DNA from: Calditrichales bacterium MX18-03
GTDB taxonomy: Bacteria; Bacillota; Clostridia; Lutisporales; Lutisporaceae
DNA length: 64,000 bases
Assembly: GCA_021083345.1 (NCBI GenBank)
Contig: JAJGRE010000002.1
Span: 1 to 64,000, forward strand
Direction of reading: 5' to 3'
Under the pieces are notes generated by a model. The model saw only the letters and a program-made list of their open reading frames with translations, was not told the origin of the DNA and did no database searches. This document shows positions 48,709 to 57,743 of the stretch, piece by piece (position 1 is the stretch's first letter; each line of letters starts with the position of its first letter). The translations under genes were made by a program, and so were the position numbers.

Positions 48709-49398
48709 TTATGATGTACCGGCTTTACTTCTACTGTGGACTTCCCTTACCAATCCCCACTGTTCCCTGGTAAGCCGTTCTATTCTGGGGTTGTCCCGCT
48801 TCTGCGGGCTGGCCACCGCCTTGCTGAACCAAACGATGGACTCGTCAAGCATTCCGGCTCTCCGAGACAATTCACCCAGCAGATAAAGCATGGTGATCTC
48901 ATCCATGTTTCCAATAGGAAGACTCTCTTTATTGAATGCCTCCTTGTAATTATCCAGGGCATGCTTCAAAAAGGCAGCTTCTTTCTCATTCCCGCCGAAA
49001 CGGTATAACCAAGCCAGACGAAGGCATAATCCCGCTATAACGCTGTTTTTCGCTTTCTTGATGTTGGCTGTAAACAGCGCCAGTTTAAAACTGTCAATCG
49101 CATCGATCAGGCTTCTTTCGCTGCAGAAGGTTCTTTCGACCAGCTTTCCGGAAAAGGCGCCCTTCAGGGTGATGATATCTTCCTGCGTCAGTTCCTCCCA
49201 TGCGTTCTCAGAAGCCGAGTAAGCACAGCAGGGGCATACGATGATTTCGTAAAAAAGCGGGTTGATGCCCTTGTAATGGGTACAGAAATCTTCATCTTTT
49301 TTTTCTACCCGGCAAGCCTTGGATCTGACTCTTAGTGTAAAAAAAGAATTATTGCAAAGGGGACATTTGATTTTCTTCTCGTAGAACTCCGGATTCAT
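48709..49398 (-). CDS. DUF2225 protein
   Basis: A 229-residue protein of unknown function found in Firmicutes. The N-terminal zinc-ribbon-like pair CPLCNN and a second pair CPCCAYS are the clearest features, followed by TPR-like helices (MLYLLGELSRRAGMLDESIVWF). The start is ATG 49398. The neighbour upstream is the VanW-like gene, 47 bp away. No function is implied. Confidence 0.88.
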   Translation of the reverse strand: MNPEFYEKKIKCPLCNNSFFTLRVRSKACRVEKKDEDFCTHYKGINPLFYEIIVCPCCAYSASENAWEELTQEDIITLKGAFSGKLVERTFCSERSLIDAIDSFKLALFTANIKKAKNSVIAGLCLRLAWLYRFGGNEKEAAFLKHALDNYKEAFNKESLPIGNMDEITMLYLLGELSRRAGMLDESIVWFSKAVASPQKRDNPRIERLTREQWGLVREVHSRSKAGTS

Positions 49399-49445
49399 CT
49401 ATGAATCACCAAACCTATCCCATTATATTTGTGTTTTCTCGGTTG

Positions 49446-50885
49446 TTACCTGTTTTCACCCGTTGATTCCTCTGGGGCGGATTCCAACGGCAGCTCTACC
49501 GGCGTCTCCGGCAAAACCGGCTGCGGCTCCGTTAACTGCGGATAGGGAGCGGGAGGTGCTTTCTTCGTCCCAACCCGCTTGACGCCATGGGCCACACGGT
49601 ATACACTTAATGGAAGCTCTTCCTTGGAAATCTGCTGTCCGTTTTCGGTTACAATCCGGTAGCTCTTAACCACATAGCCTGTGTAAGCCTTTTTTTCCTC
49701 AACCTCCGTACCGGCCGGCAAGGTGGGATCTTCTATGACCTGAATCTGTGGATCTGTTTTTTTGATTATTTCAGTACTGATCCTGACAGATCTTCCGGGA
49801 TGGTCATTCCTTCCGTATATGCTGAAGGTCACCCAGCTGCCCTTTACCTCTCCATAGATATAGATAGGGTAGGTCGTGGTATTTTCAAACTTGAAATCAA
49901 TATAGTCTTCAGAAATGGTAGCATCCCGTCCCAAGGGCACATAGGTGGAGGGAAGGGAGTGGCTCCTTCTTTCGATAATTTTCAAATTGGATAAAAGTGC
50001 GGCATTGTACAAAGTAGAGGATACCTGGCATACACCGCCGCCAATGCCGGGCACCAACTCATTATTGATGATGACCTTCGCTTCCTTGAACCCGTACTTT
50101 GCCAGCCGCGGTCCGACGATCTTGTTGAGGGAGTATATCTCGCCCGGCTTCAGCAGAACATTGTTGGCACTGTTTGTGGCAAGCTTGACATTATGAGTCC
50201 GGTCAATATCAGCCGCATTGAACTTGGTGGAGTATTGTCCCAGGTTATCCTTGATATTCTCCAGATCGGTCCGCTTGACCTGCGGCTCCGACACTTCAAC
50301 CGGCAATTGGATTTCAGCGTCAGCCAGCTTTTCCACTGCCTCTTTGATCATGTCGTTGGCACGGCCCTGTTGCAGCTTTCTTCCGATTTTTTCATCGGTT
50401 ATGACAAAACTTCCCTTTTCCATGCGGATGGTCGCATCCACTGACTCCTGGTCGATCTCCCCGGCAATCAGCTCCAGTTTTCTGGAAATATGCATGGCGT
50501 TGTAGTCATATTTTAAAGGAATATCGCTGCGGCTCAACTGCATCCGGATGCTGTCGGCAACCTCTTGGAAGAAGTTCCCCTCATGCCCGATGCTGTATGC
50601 CTTCTGCGCAGCTTCTTCATACTTGAAGATCAGATCCAGGTCCTTATAGGTCAGAGGCCAGTTTCTCTCTTCATATCTCAAGGCCAATGTCTTGCCGAGT
50701 ATCGGCTCCATCACGCTTCGGACCTTGGCCTCCGCTTCATAAGCCGTCATTCCGCCTACATCGATTCCGTTGATGGTAATATTGGCATGGATCCTGTCGC
50801 CGCTCACCAGAAATAAGCTTAATATCAGTACAATAACAACCAATATGCCAATAATAGCCGCTCCTGCTTTCATCATCCTGCCCAT
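49446..50885 (-). CDS. VanW / YoaR-like peptidoglycan-associated protein
   Basis: Membrane-anchored cell-wall-linked protein of 479 residues. One N-terminal membrane segment (AGAAIIGILVVIVLILSLFL) is followed by two peptidoglycan-binding-4-like regions (about 45-230), then the VanW domain (about 240-370) with GEIYSLNKIVGPR and GGVCQVSSTLYNAALLSN, and a G5-like stretch and Pro-rich tail. VanW proteins are found with glycopeptide-resistance genes, but this type is common and no van genes are here. The start is ATG 50885 behind GGGAGGG. Confidence 0.9.
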   Translation of the reverse strand: MGRMMKAGAAIIGILVVIVLILSLFLVSGDRIHANITINGIDVGGMTAYEAEAKVRSVMEPILGKTLALRYEERNWPLTYKDLDLIFKYEEAAQKAYSIGHEGNFFQEVADSIRMQLSRSDIPLKYDYNAMHISRKLELIAGEIDQESVDATIRMEKGSFVITDEKIGRKLQQGRANDMIKEAVEKLADAEIQLPVEVSEPQVKRTDLENIKDNLGQYSTKFNAADIDRTHNVKLATNSANNVLLKPGEIYSLNKIVGPRLAKYGFKEAKVIINNELVPGIGGGVCQVSSTLYNAALLSNLKIIERRSHSLPSTYVPLGRDATISEDYIDFKFENTTTYPIYIYGEVKGSWVTFSIYGRNDHPGRSVRISTEIIKKTDPQIQVIEDPTLPAGTEVEEKKAYTGYVVKSYRIVTENGQQISKEELPLSVYRVAHGVKRVGTKKAPPAPYPQLTEPQPVLPETPVELPLESAPEESTGENR

Positions 50886-50981
50886 GGCTTTCCCTCCCAT
50901 CGTCAAATGTAGCTCCCCTAAATCAATTTATATTCATCCGGAACCTACTCCATGAATAAACTTGTACAATTCTTTAGATTG

Positions 50982-52949
50982 TCACCAGCTGATCTCGATC
51001 CGGTCGCCCTCGCTTATGACGTCGGTATAGCCGGCTTTGTTCCCGTTCAGCAGCATCTTGATGTTCCCTTTGGTGATGCTGGGATTGATATCGATATAGT
51101 TGAAAACATCAACAAAAATAAGCTGCTTTTTTTCTGAACGCATCCGCAGCGGCTTTCCGTTGAGGAAGATGCCGACTTCATTCTGCGCACTGCTGCCGGT
51201 ACCGGTATTGCCGGTTTTCACTTCATAGGCGATGATTGCACCGTTCTGCACCGGTGTGTCCGGGCTTGCTTTTTTCCCATTGACAAATAGCTCGATACGT
51301 TCTGGATCCAAATCAAAGATGCCGGCAAAATCTCCAGCCCGTTCAAGGCTTCGGATAACGACTTCATCCCCATCCGATATTCTGGTGTCCGGTCCGGCAG
51401 ATGCGCCGTTCACAGTGACGACCGGCTCTACTGTCTTCTGCTTCCCATCGATGAAAATGGTTTTGCCGGCTCCTGCCAGATAGTCCCGGATGTAGACTTC
51501 GGCCGGCTTGCCATCCACTGCCGGCTCAACCTGAATCCTGTCACCCGCAAATACCGCTTTATCCAGTCCTGCCTTTGCACCGTTCAGCAAGATTTGCGCC
51601 GGCTCTCCGGTATCGCCCTTGACCGTCTCGGTTCTTCCGTTCAGTGTAAAGGTCACGCTGTTTCCCCTACGCCCGATCAAACGCCTTGGGTTGAAGCCCA
51701 CAAGGATCAATCCGTCCGCTACAGTCAGGCTCTTGGAATTGAAAAGCTTGACATTGATATCGTTGACAGTGATGTGCAGAAAATCCTTTTGTCTGTTCAA
51801 GTATGCCGTAACTGCAATGCCAATGGGTGTAATGAATTCCGGTCCCGACAGCTTCTTGTTCTTGATCTCCACATCCCTTATGATGTCGGCCTTTCTCACC
51901 CCAACCCGCTCTATGGGCAGCTGCAGCTCCTGAGCCAGCAGCTCCGGCAGCATGGGAATCTGGCTACCGCCTCCGATCAGGAAAACAGCGCTAGGCGCTT
52001 TCCCGTTATATTCAATGATACGTCTGCCGATTTCCTCTGCCAGCATTTTGACGGCAGGCTCCACAGACTTCAGTATTTCCTCCGTGGGCCTTTCGTAAGT
52101 GATGCCCATGATATCCTTATATTTGACGCTTTGCTTCCTGCAAAGGCTGATCTTTACTTTTTCCGCCTGGTCGAAATCCAGCAGATAGCTTTCTGCAAGC
52201 TTCTCGGTAATTTCGTCTCCGGCAACCGGTGCCATGGCAAAAGCAAATACCGTCCCGTTTTTTGTCAGGGCAATATCCGATGTACCTGCTCCGATGTCCA
52301 CCAAAGCGATATTCAAGAGCCTCAGGTTGTTGTGAATGGATACGTTCATGGCAGCAATGGGCTCCAGCGTCAGGCTTGCGACCTCAAGCTCAGCACGGCT
52401 GACTACCGCATAAAGGCTGTCTACCACCACTCTGGGCAAAAAGGTTGACAGGACTTCCATTCCCAGCTTTTTCCCCTTGTGTCCCTCCGGGTTCCCGATG
52501 ACACTGCCGTTCAGAAAATAATTGACCACAGCATACCCGACACAATAATACGAAAGATCCTCTTCATGCCGCATGCTTTCAATTTCCTTCTGCGCCAACT
52601 GGATGCCTTCGATCTCCAGACTGCCAATAAGCTCTTTGTCGATTTCGGCAGTCGGATCGATATCCCGCTCAACAATAACCTTGCAGGTTTTCAGGGAACG
52701 TCCTGCCGCAGCGATTGCTACCCGCTTCAGCTCCAAGCCCAGCTTGCTTTCAAGCCTTTCCTTCACTTTTTTCACCGCGCCGGCTACCCGTTCAATGTCA
52801 TGAACCTGTCCATCATACATGGCCCTTTCCTTGTGTTCCTCCACCTCAAAGCCGTGAATGATGAATTTTTCGCCGTCGTGGCAGCCGACAATGCCAACTA
52901 CCGTTCTGGTGCCTATGTCCAGTGAAAATAACAGATCTTGTTCCGTCAT
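50982..52949 (-). CDS. FtsA/actin-like ATPase with C-terminal repeat region
   Basis: Actin-fold protein of 655 residues, longer than FtsA (about 420). Residues 1-375 show the FtsA pattern: LDIGTRTVVGIVG (phosphate 1), VDIGAGTSDIALTKNG (phosphate 2) and FLIGGGSQIPMLPELLA (adenosine). Instead of the amphipathic tail there are about 230 residues with at least four copies of a motif like hhNGxxAGxDxxhxxGDxh, e.g. LLNGAKAGLDKAVFAGDRI, VNGASAGPDTRISDGDEV and LLNGNKAGYTDVISEGDRI. No FtsZ partner lies nearby. A role in division, pilus or spore assembly cannot be chosen from sequence. It starts at ATG 52949. Confidence 0.85.
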   Translation of the reverse strand: MTEQDLLFSLDIGTRTVVGIVGCHDGEKFIIHGFEVEEHKERAMYDGQVHDIERVAGAVKKVKERLESKLGLELKRVAIAAAGRSLKTCKVIVERDIDPTAEIDKELIGSLEIEGIQLAQKEIESMRHEEDLSYYCVGYAVVNYFLNGSVIGNPEGHKGKKLGMEVLSTFLPRVVVDSLYAVVSRAELEVASLTLEPIAAMNVSIHNNLRLLNIALVDIGAGTSDIALTKNGTVFAFAMAPVAGDEITEKLAESYLLDFDQAEKVKISLCRKQSVKYKDIMGITYERPTEEILKSVEPAVKMLAEEIGRRIIEYNGKAPSAVFLIGGGSQIPMLPELLAQELQLPIERVGVRKADIIRDVEIKNKKLSGPEFITPIGIAVTAYLNRQKDFLHITVNDINVKLFNSKSLTVADGLILVGFNPRRLIGRRGNSVTFTLNGRTETVKGDTGEPAQILLNGAKAGLDKAVFAGDRIQVEPAVDGKPAEVYIRDYLAGAGKTIFIDGKQKTVEPVVTVNGASAGPDTRISDGDEVVIRSLERAGDFAGIFDLDPERIELFVNGKKASPDTPVQNGAIIAYEVKTGNTGTGSSAQNEVGIFLNGKPLRMRSEKKQLIFVDVFNYIDINPSITKGNIKMLLNGNKAGYTDVISEGDRIEISW

Positions 52950-53114
52950 TTATTATTCACCCTTAAATCAAAAATTAGAAGCCTCGACAATTTTCTTGCA
53001 TTTTCCCGTGCTTTTTAATATTCTATAAGCAATCCGTAAATCCTTCCTAAAGCCCTGAAACCTGCTTCAATAATTATAATAACATTAACGCAGCCTAGAA
53101 AGGAATCACTTTTT

Positions 53115-54011
53115 ATGCATAATCTGCTAAAAGCCTGTCAAATGTGCCCGAAAAAATGCGGCATCAACCGGCTTGAACACACCGGCAGTTGTGGTGCGGG
53201 CAGCAGGATCAAAGCCGCCAAAGCATTTCTTCATCTATGGGAAGAGCCTTTCATATCCGGTGAAAAAGGTTCCGGTACTGTTTTTTTCAGCGGGTGCAAT
53301 CTGAATTGCCTGTTTTGCCAGAACTATCGGATCAGTCAGGAACACTTCGGCAAGGATATCGATATCGGACGACTGTCAGAAATCATGCTGGACTTGCAGG
53401 CGCAGGGCGCTGCAAATATCAACTTTGTCACCCCCACGCCTTATGCTGCGCAAATCGTCGAAGCCGTTGCCGCTGCTAAGCAGGCTGGTTTGGCTCTTCC
53501 CATCATCTATAATACAAATAGCTACGAGACGGTGGAAACGATCCGGATGCTGGAGGGCACAGTGGATATCTATTTGCCCGATATAAAATATTATTCAGAT
53601 CACTATGCCATAAAATACTCCAACGCCAAAAACTATTTCCTGCATGCTTCGCAGGCCGTATCAGCCATGCTGGAACAGGCGGGCCATCCTGTTTTTGACG
53701 GCAGCGGTTTGATGACAAGCGGCGTGCTGATCCGGCATCTTGTTTTGCCGGAGCTGTTGGAGGATTCGAAAAAAATACTGAAATGGATCAGGGAGAATCT
53801 GGGTGCCGAGACTTATGTCAGCCTGATGTGCCAGTATACGCCGCTGTATCAAGCCGTTTCCCACGAAGAAATCAATAGGACTCTGGAGGATTGGGAATAT
53901 GATCTGATCACCGACTATTTTTTCAAAATCGGCCTGGAAAACGGTTTCGTACAAGAACACAGCGCTGCTGCCGGCGATTATGTGCCGGATTTTGATTTGC
54001 TTGGAATATGA
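53115..54011 (+). CDS. Radical SAM protein, PflA-like (COG1313)
   Basis: Iron-sulfur radical enzyme of 298 residues. The cluster motif is SGCNLNCLFCQN near residue 60 (CxxxCxxC); the N-terminal cysteines (MCPKKCGIN) and CGAGS add a possible further metal site. The family resembles activating enzymes of glycyl-radical proteins, but the substrate is not known and no glycyl-radical enzyme is adjacent. The start is ATG 53115 behind AGAAAGGAATC. It is one of the few plus-strand genes, facing away from the FtsA-like gene, and its stop codon lies within a 22-bp perfect palindrome. Confidence 0.88.
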   Translation: MHNLLKACQMCPKKCGINRLEHTGSCGAGSRIKAAKAFLHLWEEPFISGEKGSGTVFFSGCNLNCLFCQNYRISQEHFGKDIDIGRLSEIMLDLQAQGAANINFVTPTPYAAQIVEAVAAAKQAGLALPIIYNTNSYETVETIRMLEGTVDIYLPDIKYYSDHYAIKYSNAKNYFLHASQAVSAMLEQAGHPVFDGSGLMTSGVLIRHLVLPELLEDSKKILKWIRENLGAETYVSLMCQYTPLYQAVSHEEINRTLEDWEYDLITDYFFKIGLENGFVQEHSAAAGDYVPDFDLLGI

Positions 54012-54065
54012 GTGATAAATCGAAGGCATGAATGCCTTCGATTTATCACTCATATTTTGCTACTT
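54008..54065 (+). terminator. Terminator with a 22-bp perfect stem after the radical SAM gene
   Basis: 54008-54029 pairs perfectly with 54032-54053 around a two-base loop, then ATTTTGCTACTTTTTT follows. It starts at the last codon and includes the TGA stop of the radical SAM gene. Confidence 0.85.
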
Positions 54066-54154
54066 TTTTCTTGGTTTAAATCGCGCTAAAAAACACAATC
54101 TATATCATGAGAATACTACAGAAAAATTACAAAACCTGAAAGGAAGTGTCTGTC

Positions 54155-54337
54155 ATGATGCATAGAGGCTCAAGGAACATGCTGACTTGGGGCGCCCTGG
54201 GAGCACTGGCCGGCGTTGCACTGATCCCGGCTTTCAATTCCAAAACCAGAAAGAGGGTTGGGAGAACAGCACGGAATACCTACTTCAGAATGTCTGATTT
54301 CATGCAGGATATCAAGGATATGGGCAATAATAAATAA
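54155..54337 (+). CDS. Small membrane-associated protein of unknown function
   Basis: A 60-residue protein with a glycine-rich hydrophobic segment (LGALAGVALIPAFN) followed by a basic stretch (SKTRKRVGRTARNTYFR), like small YtxH-type or spore-associated proteins. The start is ATG 54155 with AGGAAG nine bases upstream; a GTG at 54146 is in frame but overlaps that site. It is followed at once by a hairpin terminator, which together with the good ribosome binding site supports it as real. Function is not recognised. Confidence 0.7.
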   Translation: MMHRGSRNMLTWGALGALAGVALIPAFNSKTRKRVGRTARNTYFRMSDFMQDIKDMGNNK

Positions 54338-54370
54338 GAGGCAACAGGTTGTTCCTGTTGTCTCTCTCTT
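54338..54370 (+). terminator. Terminator of the small membrane-associated gene
   Basis: An 11-bp stem (54338-54348 with 54354-54364, one mismatch) lies just after the stop codon, followed by TCTCTTTC. Confidence 0.6.
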
Positions 54371-55285
54371 TCAGATGATCTCTTTTTTTATATACTCACT
54401 CTTTAAAATGCCCATGACCAGCTCATCATAGAATTTACCATCGATATAGGCCGACTGCCGCGTTCTTCCCTCCAGCTGAAAACCGCATTTGATATAGCAA
54501 CGGGCAGCTCTCTCGTTATATTCATATACTTTGAGAGTAACCCGGTAAAGATCCAGCTGCATGAAGGCATATTCAATAAGTGTCCTGACCGCATCCTCGC
54601 CATAGCCCTTCCCCCAGTAATTTCTGTCCCCGATACGGATCCCCAGCTTGCAGCATTTATCCTGATCATTGAAGTCATACAGCTGGATGGTGCCAATAGG
54701 CCGTCCATCGTCATCGTCAATCATCAGGTTCATGGGGTCGCTGCCGAAGCTTCTGTACAGATTGTACCGGAGTTTGTCGGCGGTGACTTTGCTGTCGCTC
54801 CAGCCTGCCAGGCGGTTGAGCTCCACATCGTTATACCATTTGAAAAGATATTGCAGGTCACTATCCTCGCCCGGTCTCAGTACCGTCTTCTCTCCTATCA
54901 GGTAATAATCGGTCTGCCGCCTGTCTTTAATCGATTGCGCCTTCAGGAAAAGCGGAATATATCTGACCAGCAGGTAAGGCCTTTTGCAGTACTCCTGCTT
55001 TCGCTGCATCAGGTCATCAACATGCTTCTTTTTAACCGTAAAGCGTAAACTGATATCTTTTTCTATATCTTTTTTTACGATATTACCCTCTGTGCTGTGA
55101 AATATGGTAAACTTGCCCAGTGAACGGCCGTTTTCCCGGATAACCAAACCATAATTACCGGAGCTGTACAGGTAAACATTGTACAGGATCGGCTTCAAGA
55201 AGGGATATTTCCTGAAAAAAACCGCACTGGTCTCGGCAACGGCATCCGCGAAGGCCTTGACATCCGCTAATGTAAGCTGGCTCAT
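54371..55285 (-). CDS. GNAT-family acetyltransferase with extra N-terminal domain
   Basis: A 304-residue protein. The C-terminal half (about 135-300) is a RimJ/RimL-type GNAT domain: YLIGEKTVLRPGEDSDLQYL, LGIRIGDRNYWGKGYGEDA (acetyl-CoA loop) and CYIKCGFQLEGRTRQSAYI. The first 130 residues have no clear relative that I recognise; they contain RKQEYCKRPYLLVRYIP and may be a separate small domain. Likely acetyl acceptor is unknown. The start is ATG 55285 behind CAGGAG. It is convergent with the small membrane gene. Confidence 0.85.
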   Translation of the reverse strand: MSQLTLADVKAFADAVAETSAVFFRKYPFLKPILYNVYLYSSGNYGLVIRENGRSLGKFTIFHSTEGNIVKKDIEKDISLRFTVKKKHVDDLMQRKQEYCKRPYLLVRYIPLFLKAQSIKDRRQTDYYLIGEKTVLRPGEDSDLQYLFKWYNDVELNRLAGWSDSKVTADKLRYNLYRSFGSDPMNLMIDDDDGRPIGTIQLYDFNDQDKCCKLGIRIGDRNYWGKGYGEDAVRTLIEYAFMQLDLYRVTLKVYEYNERAARCYIKCGFQLEGRTRQSAYIDGKFYDELVMGILKSEYIKKEII

Positions 55286-55339
55286 TTCATTACTCCTGAT
55301 CCATTATAAAATATGACTTCAAGATACTTTTATATTATA

Positions 55340-57718
55340 TCATACTTTCCCTGCTAATCCATACCGCGTCCAAAAACATGCTATCTGGTCCCTCAGTGCT
55401 TTCAGATTGTCCACGGTCCTGTAATGCCGCCATTCCTCGGGAAAAAGCTCCAGATAACTCTTTGAGGTGAAGCGGTCATCTATCAGCAGGACGATTCCTT
55501 TGTCTTCTTCTGAACGGATAACTCTGCCTGCTGCTTGAAGTACTTTGTTCATACCCGGATACCGGTAGGCGTATTCGAAGCCCCTGCCGCATTTTTCCCT
55601 GAAATAGGCCATGATGATGTCCCTCTCATAGCAGACCTGAGGCAGTCCCACCCCAACGATAACCGCCCCCGACAGCCTTTCTCCCACCAGATCGATGCCT
55701 TCGGAGAAGACGCCGCCCATAACGGCAAAGCCCAATAAACCACCCGCATGATCCGCTTCAAAGCTCTCCATGAACAACTCCCTTTCCGGCTCCGACATGG
55801 CAGGCGTTTGCCGCAGGACTTGATGTGCCGGATAATCGGCTGTAAAGATTCCCGCGACTTCCTCCATATACCGGTAAGAAGGGAAGAACACAAGATAATT
55901 CCCTTTCTTCCCTTCTGCCACAGCATTGATGTAAGCTGCCACATCCGTCAGGCTTTCATCCCTGTTCCTGAATTTGACTGACAGCGTATCGGATATCAGA
56001 AGGCATAGGTGCTGCTGCGCAAAGGGGGACAAGAGCCTCATGGTGTAGTCCTCTGAGGCACCACCCAGAATCTCTTTGAAGTAATGCAGCGGTGTCAGGG
56101 TTGCTGAAAAGAATATTGCCGCCTTTCCTCTCCGGGATGCTTCCGAAAGCAGAAAGGAGGGGTCCAGACAGAAAAGTTTCAGTCGTACCTCATTCCGTAT
56201 TATTTCAACATATGCCCTATACCGGCTGTCGAAGAGCTCATGAATCCGCAAGAATGCAGATACTTCAAAGAATTGCTCCAGTATCCCATGATATAATCCT
56301 GATTGTAGGTTTTGACCGAGCCAAATTTCAGACAGCTGCACGAATTCCTCCAGCACGTGGCACAGCGCCTTCAGCTCCTCCTCATCCAAAAAGCTGTTTT
56401 TTTCATGATATTTCTTCCGCAGCATCACCATGAAGGTGTTTATCCTACTTGCCGCTTTCGATAATCCGGAATCAACACTTTTCATCTGTCTTTTCAGTTC
56501 CAGAAAAGGTTTTTTCATGAGCTGGGCCGAAAACATTTCCCTGGACCGGTCCACCAGGTTGTGTGCCTCGTCAATCAAAAAGACGTAATCGCTTCCCGGC
56601 TCGTTGAAAAAGCGTTTCAGATAGACTTTAGGGTCGAATACGTAGTTATAGTCGCAAATGATGCAGTCAATCCATTCAGCCAGGTCAAGCGAAAACTCAA
56701 AAGGACACAAACCGAATTCCCGTGCATAATGGATCACCGTATCCCTGGTAAAAAGCATGCTGCTGTCCAGTGCATTCCAAACAGCAGGACCCGCCTTATC
56801 AAAATAACCCCTGGCAAATTCGCAATACTCCGGATTGCAATTGACCTCCTCTTTAAAGCACAGCTTTTCTTTTGCTGTCAGGACCAGTGTCCTGAGCTTC
56901 AGACCTTTCTCAGTCATACGCTGTACCGCCTCCACGGCGATGAGCCTTGTTGCTGTTTTAGCCGTCAGGTAAAATATTTTTGATGTATCGCCTTCTCCCA
57001 TGGCCATTACGGCCGGAAACAGAGCAGAGATGGTCTTGCCGGTTCCTGTGGGCGCCTGCACAAACAGCTTTCTGCCTTCCGTAATCGTCTTGTATACGCC
57101 TACAGCCAGTTTGCGCTGTCCCTGACGGTATGTCTCGAAGGGAAAACGCAGCTGTTTGATGCTTTCATTTCTGGTTTGCTCCCAAGCACTTTGCATACCA
57201 GCCCACTGTATGTACCTGTCGGTTATTCGCTTATAGCACGCTTCAAGGGCTTCAAATGGATAGGCACTCTCAAAGTACTTGCTGTCGTCGCCGCCCACCT
57301 GGCAGTAAGTCAGACGAATCGTGATCCTATCTAACCGGTTTTCCAGGGCATAAAGATACCCATAGCATTCTGCTTGCGCCCAATGCAGCCCATGCCCCTC
57401 CGACAGAAGCTCCATGGACTTTTCGGTGGATTTGATTTCCTCGATGATCGTATCACCGTTGCACCTGATGACACCGTCTATCCGTCCACCTACTGTCAGC
57501 CTGAAGCTGCCGCAATCCATGCTATGGGAGACTGCCACTTCCTTCGCGTAGTCCCAGCCTTCCGTTTCCGCATCCGCCCGCCTTTGCCGCTGCAGCTTCT
57601 GGTGCAGCCTGGTGCCCTCCAGCACCCTGCTGCTTCCTGCAAAGCGCGCATCCAGGTCGCCGGATCGGAGCACGAACTCTACCAACCTCCTGACAGAAAG
57701 CCTGATTTCCTTCCCTGC
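55340..57718 (-). CDS. XPD/DinG-like helicase with N-terminal PD-(D/E)XK nuclease-like domain
   Basis: DNA helicase of 792 residues. Residues 1-190 resemble a Cas4/PD-(D/E)XK nuclease: GGRIDGVIRCNGDTIIEEIKS has the D...ExK core. Then superfamily-2 helicase motifs: Walker A QAPTGTGKTISALFP, four cysteines around KLCFKEEVNCNPEYCEFA for an Fe-S cluster, DEAH box FLIDEAHNLVDR, and motif VI-like QAAGRVIRSEEDKGIVLL. Such fusions occur in Clostridia and would act on DNA repair intermediates. The start is set at ATG 57718 (MAGKEIRLSVRRLVEFVLRS), which lies past the end of the GH18 gene; ATGs at 57778 and 57763 overlap that gene. Confidence 0.9.
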   Translation of the reverse strand, partial: AGKEIRLSVRRLVEFVLRSGDLDARFAGSSRVLEGTRLHQKLQRQRRADAETEGWDYAKEVAVSHSMDCGSFRLTVGGRIDGVIRCNGDTIIEEIKSTEKSMELLSEGHGLHWAQAECYGYLYALENRLDRITIRLTYCQVGGDDSKYFESAYPFEALEACYKRITDRYIQWAGMQSAWEQTRNESIKQLRFPFETYRQGQRKLAVGVYKTITEGRKLFVQAPTGTGKTISALFPAVMAMGEGDTSKIFYLTAKTATRLIAVEAVQRMTEKGLKLRTLVLTAKEKLCFKEEVNCNPEYCEFARGYFDKAGPAVWNALDSSMLFTRDTVIHYAREFGLCPFEFSLDLAEWIDCIICDYNYVFDPKVYLKRFFNEPGSDYVFLIDEAHNLVDRSREMFSAQLMKKPFLELKRQMKSVDSGLSKAASRINTFMVMLRKKYHEKNSFLDEEELKALCHVLEEFVQLSEIWLGQNLQSGLYHGILEQFFEVSAFLRIHELFDSRYRAYVEIIRNEVRLKLFCLDPSFLLSEASRRGKAAIFFSATLTPLHYFKEILGGASEDYTMRLLSPFAQQHLCLLISDTLSVKFRNRDESLTDVAAYINAVAEGKKGNYLVFFPSYRYMEEVAGIFTADYPAHQVLRQTPAMSEPERELFMESFEADHAGGLLGFAVMGGVFSEGIDLVGERLSGAVIVGVGLPQVCYERDIIMAYFREKCGRGFEYAYRYPGMNKVLQAAGRVIRSEEDKGIVLLIDDRFTSKSYLELFPEEWRHYRTVDNLKALRDQIACFWTRYGLAGKV

Positions 57719-57743
57719 CATCCTATCTACCAGCCTTTGCTCT

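Noticed and set aside
52950-53114. Promoters between the FtsA-like gene and the radical SAM gene
   Set aside because: TATAAT-like hexamers occur, but no -35 partner at good spacing could be supported, so none was listed.
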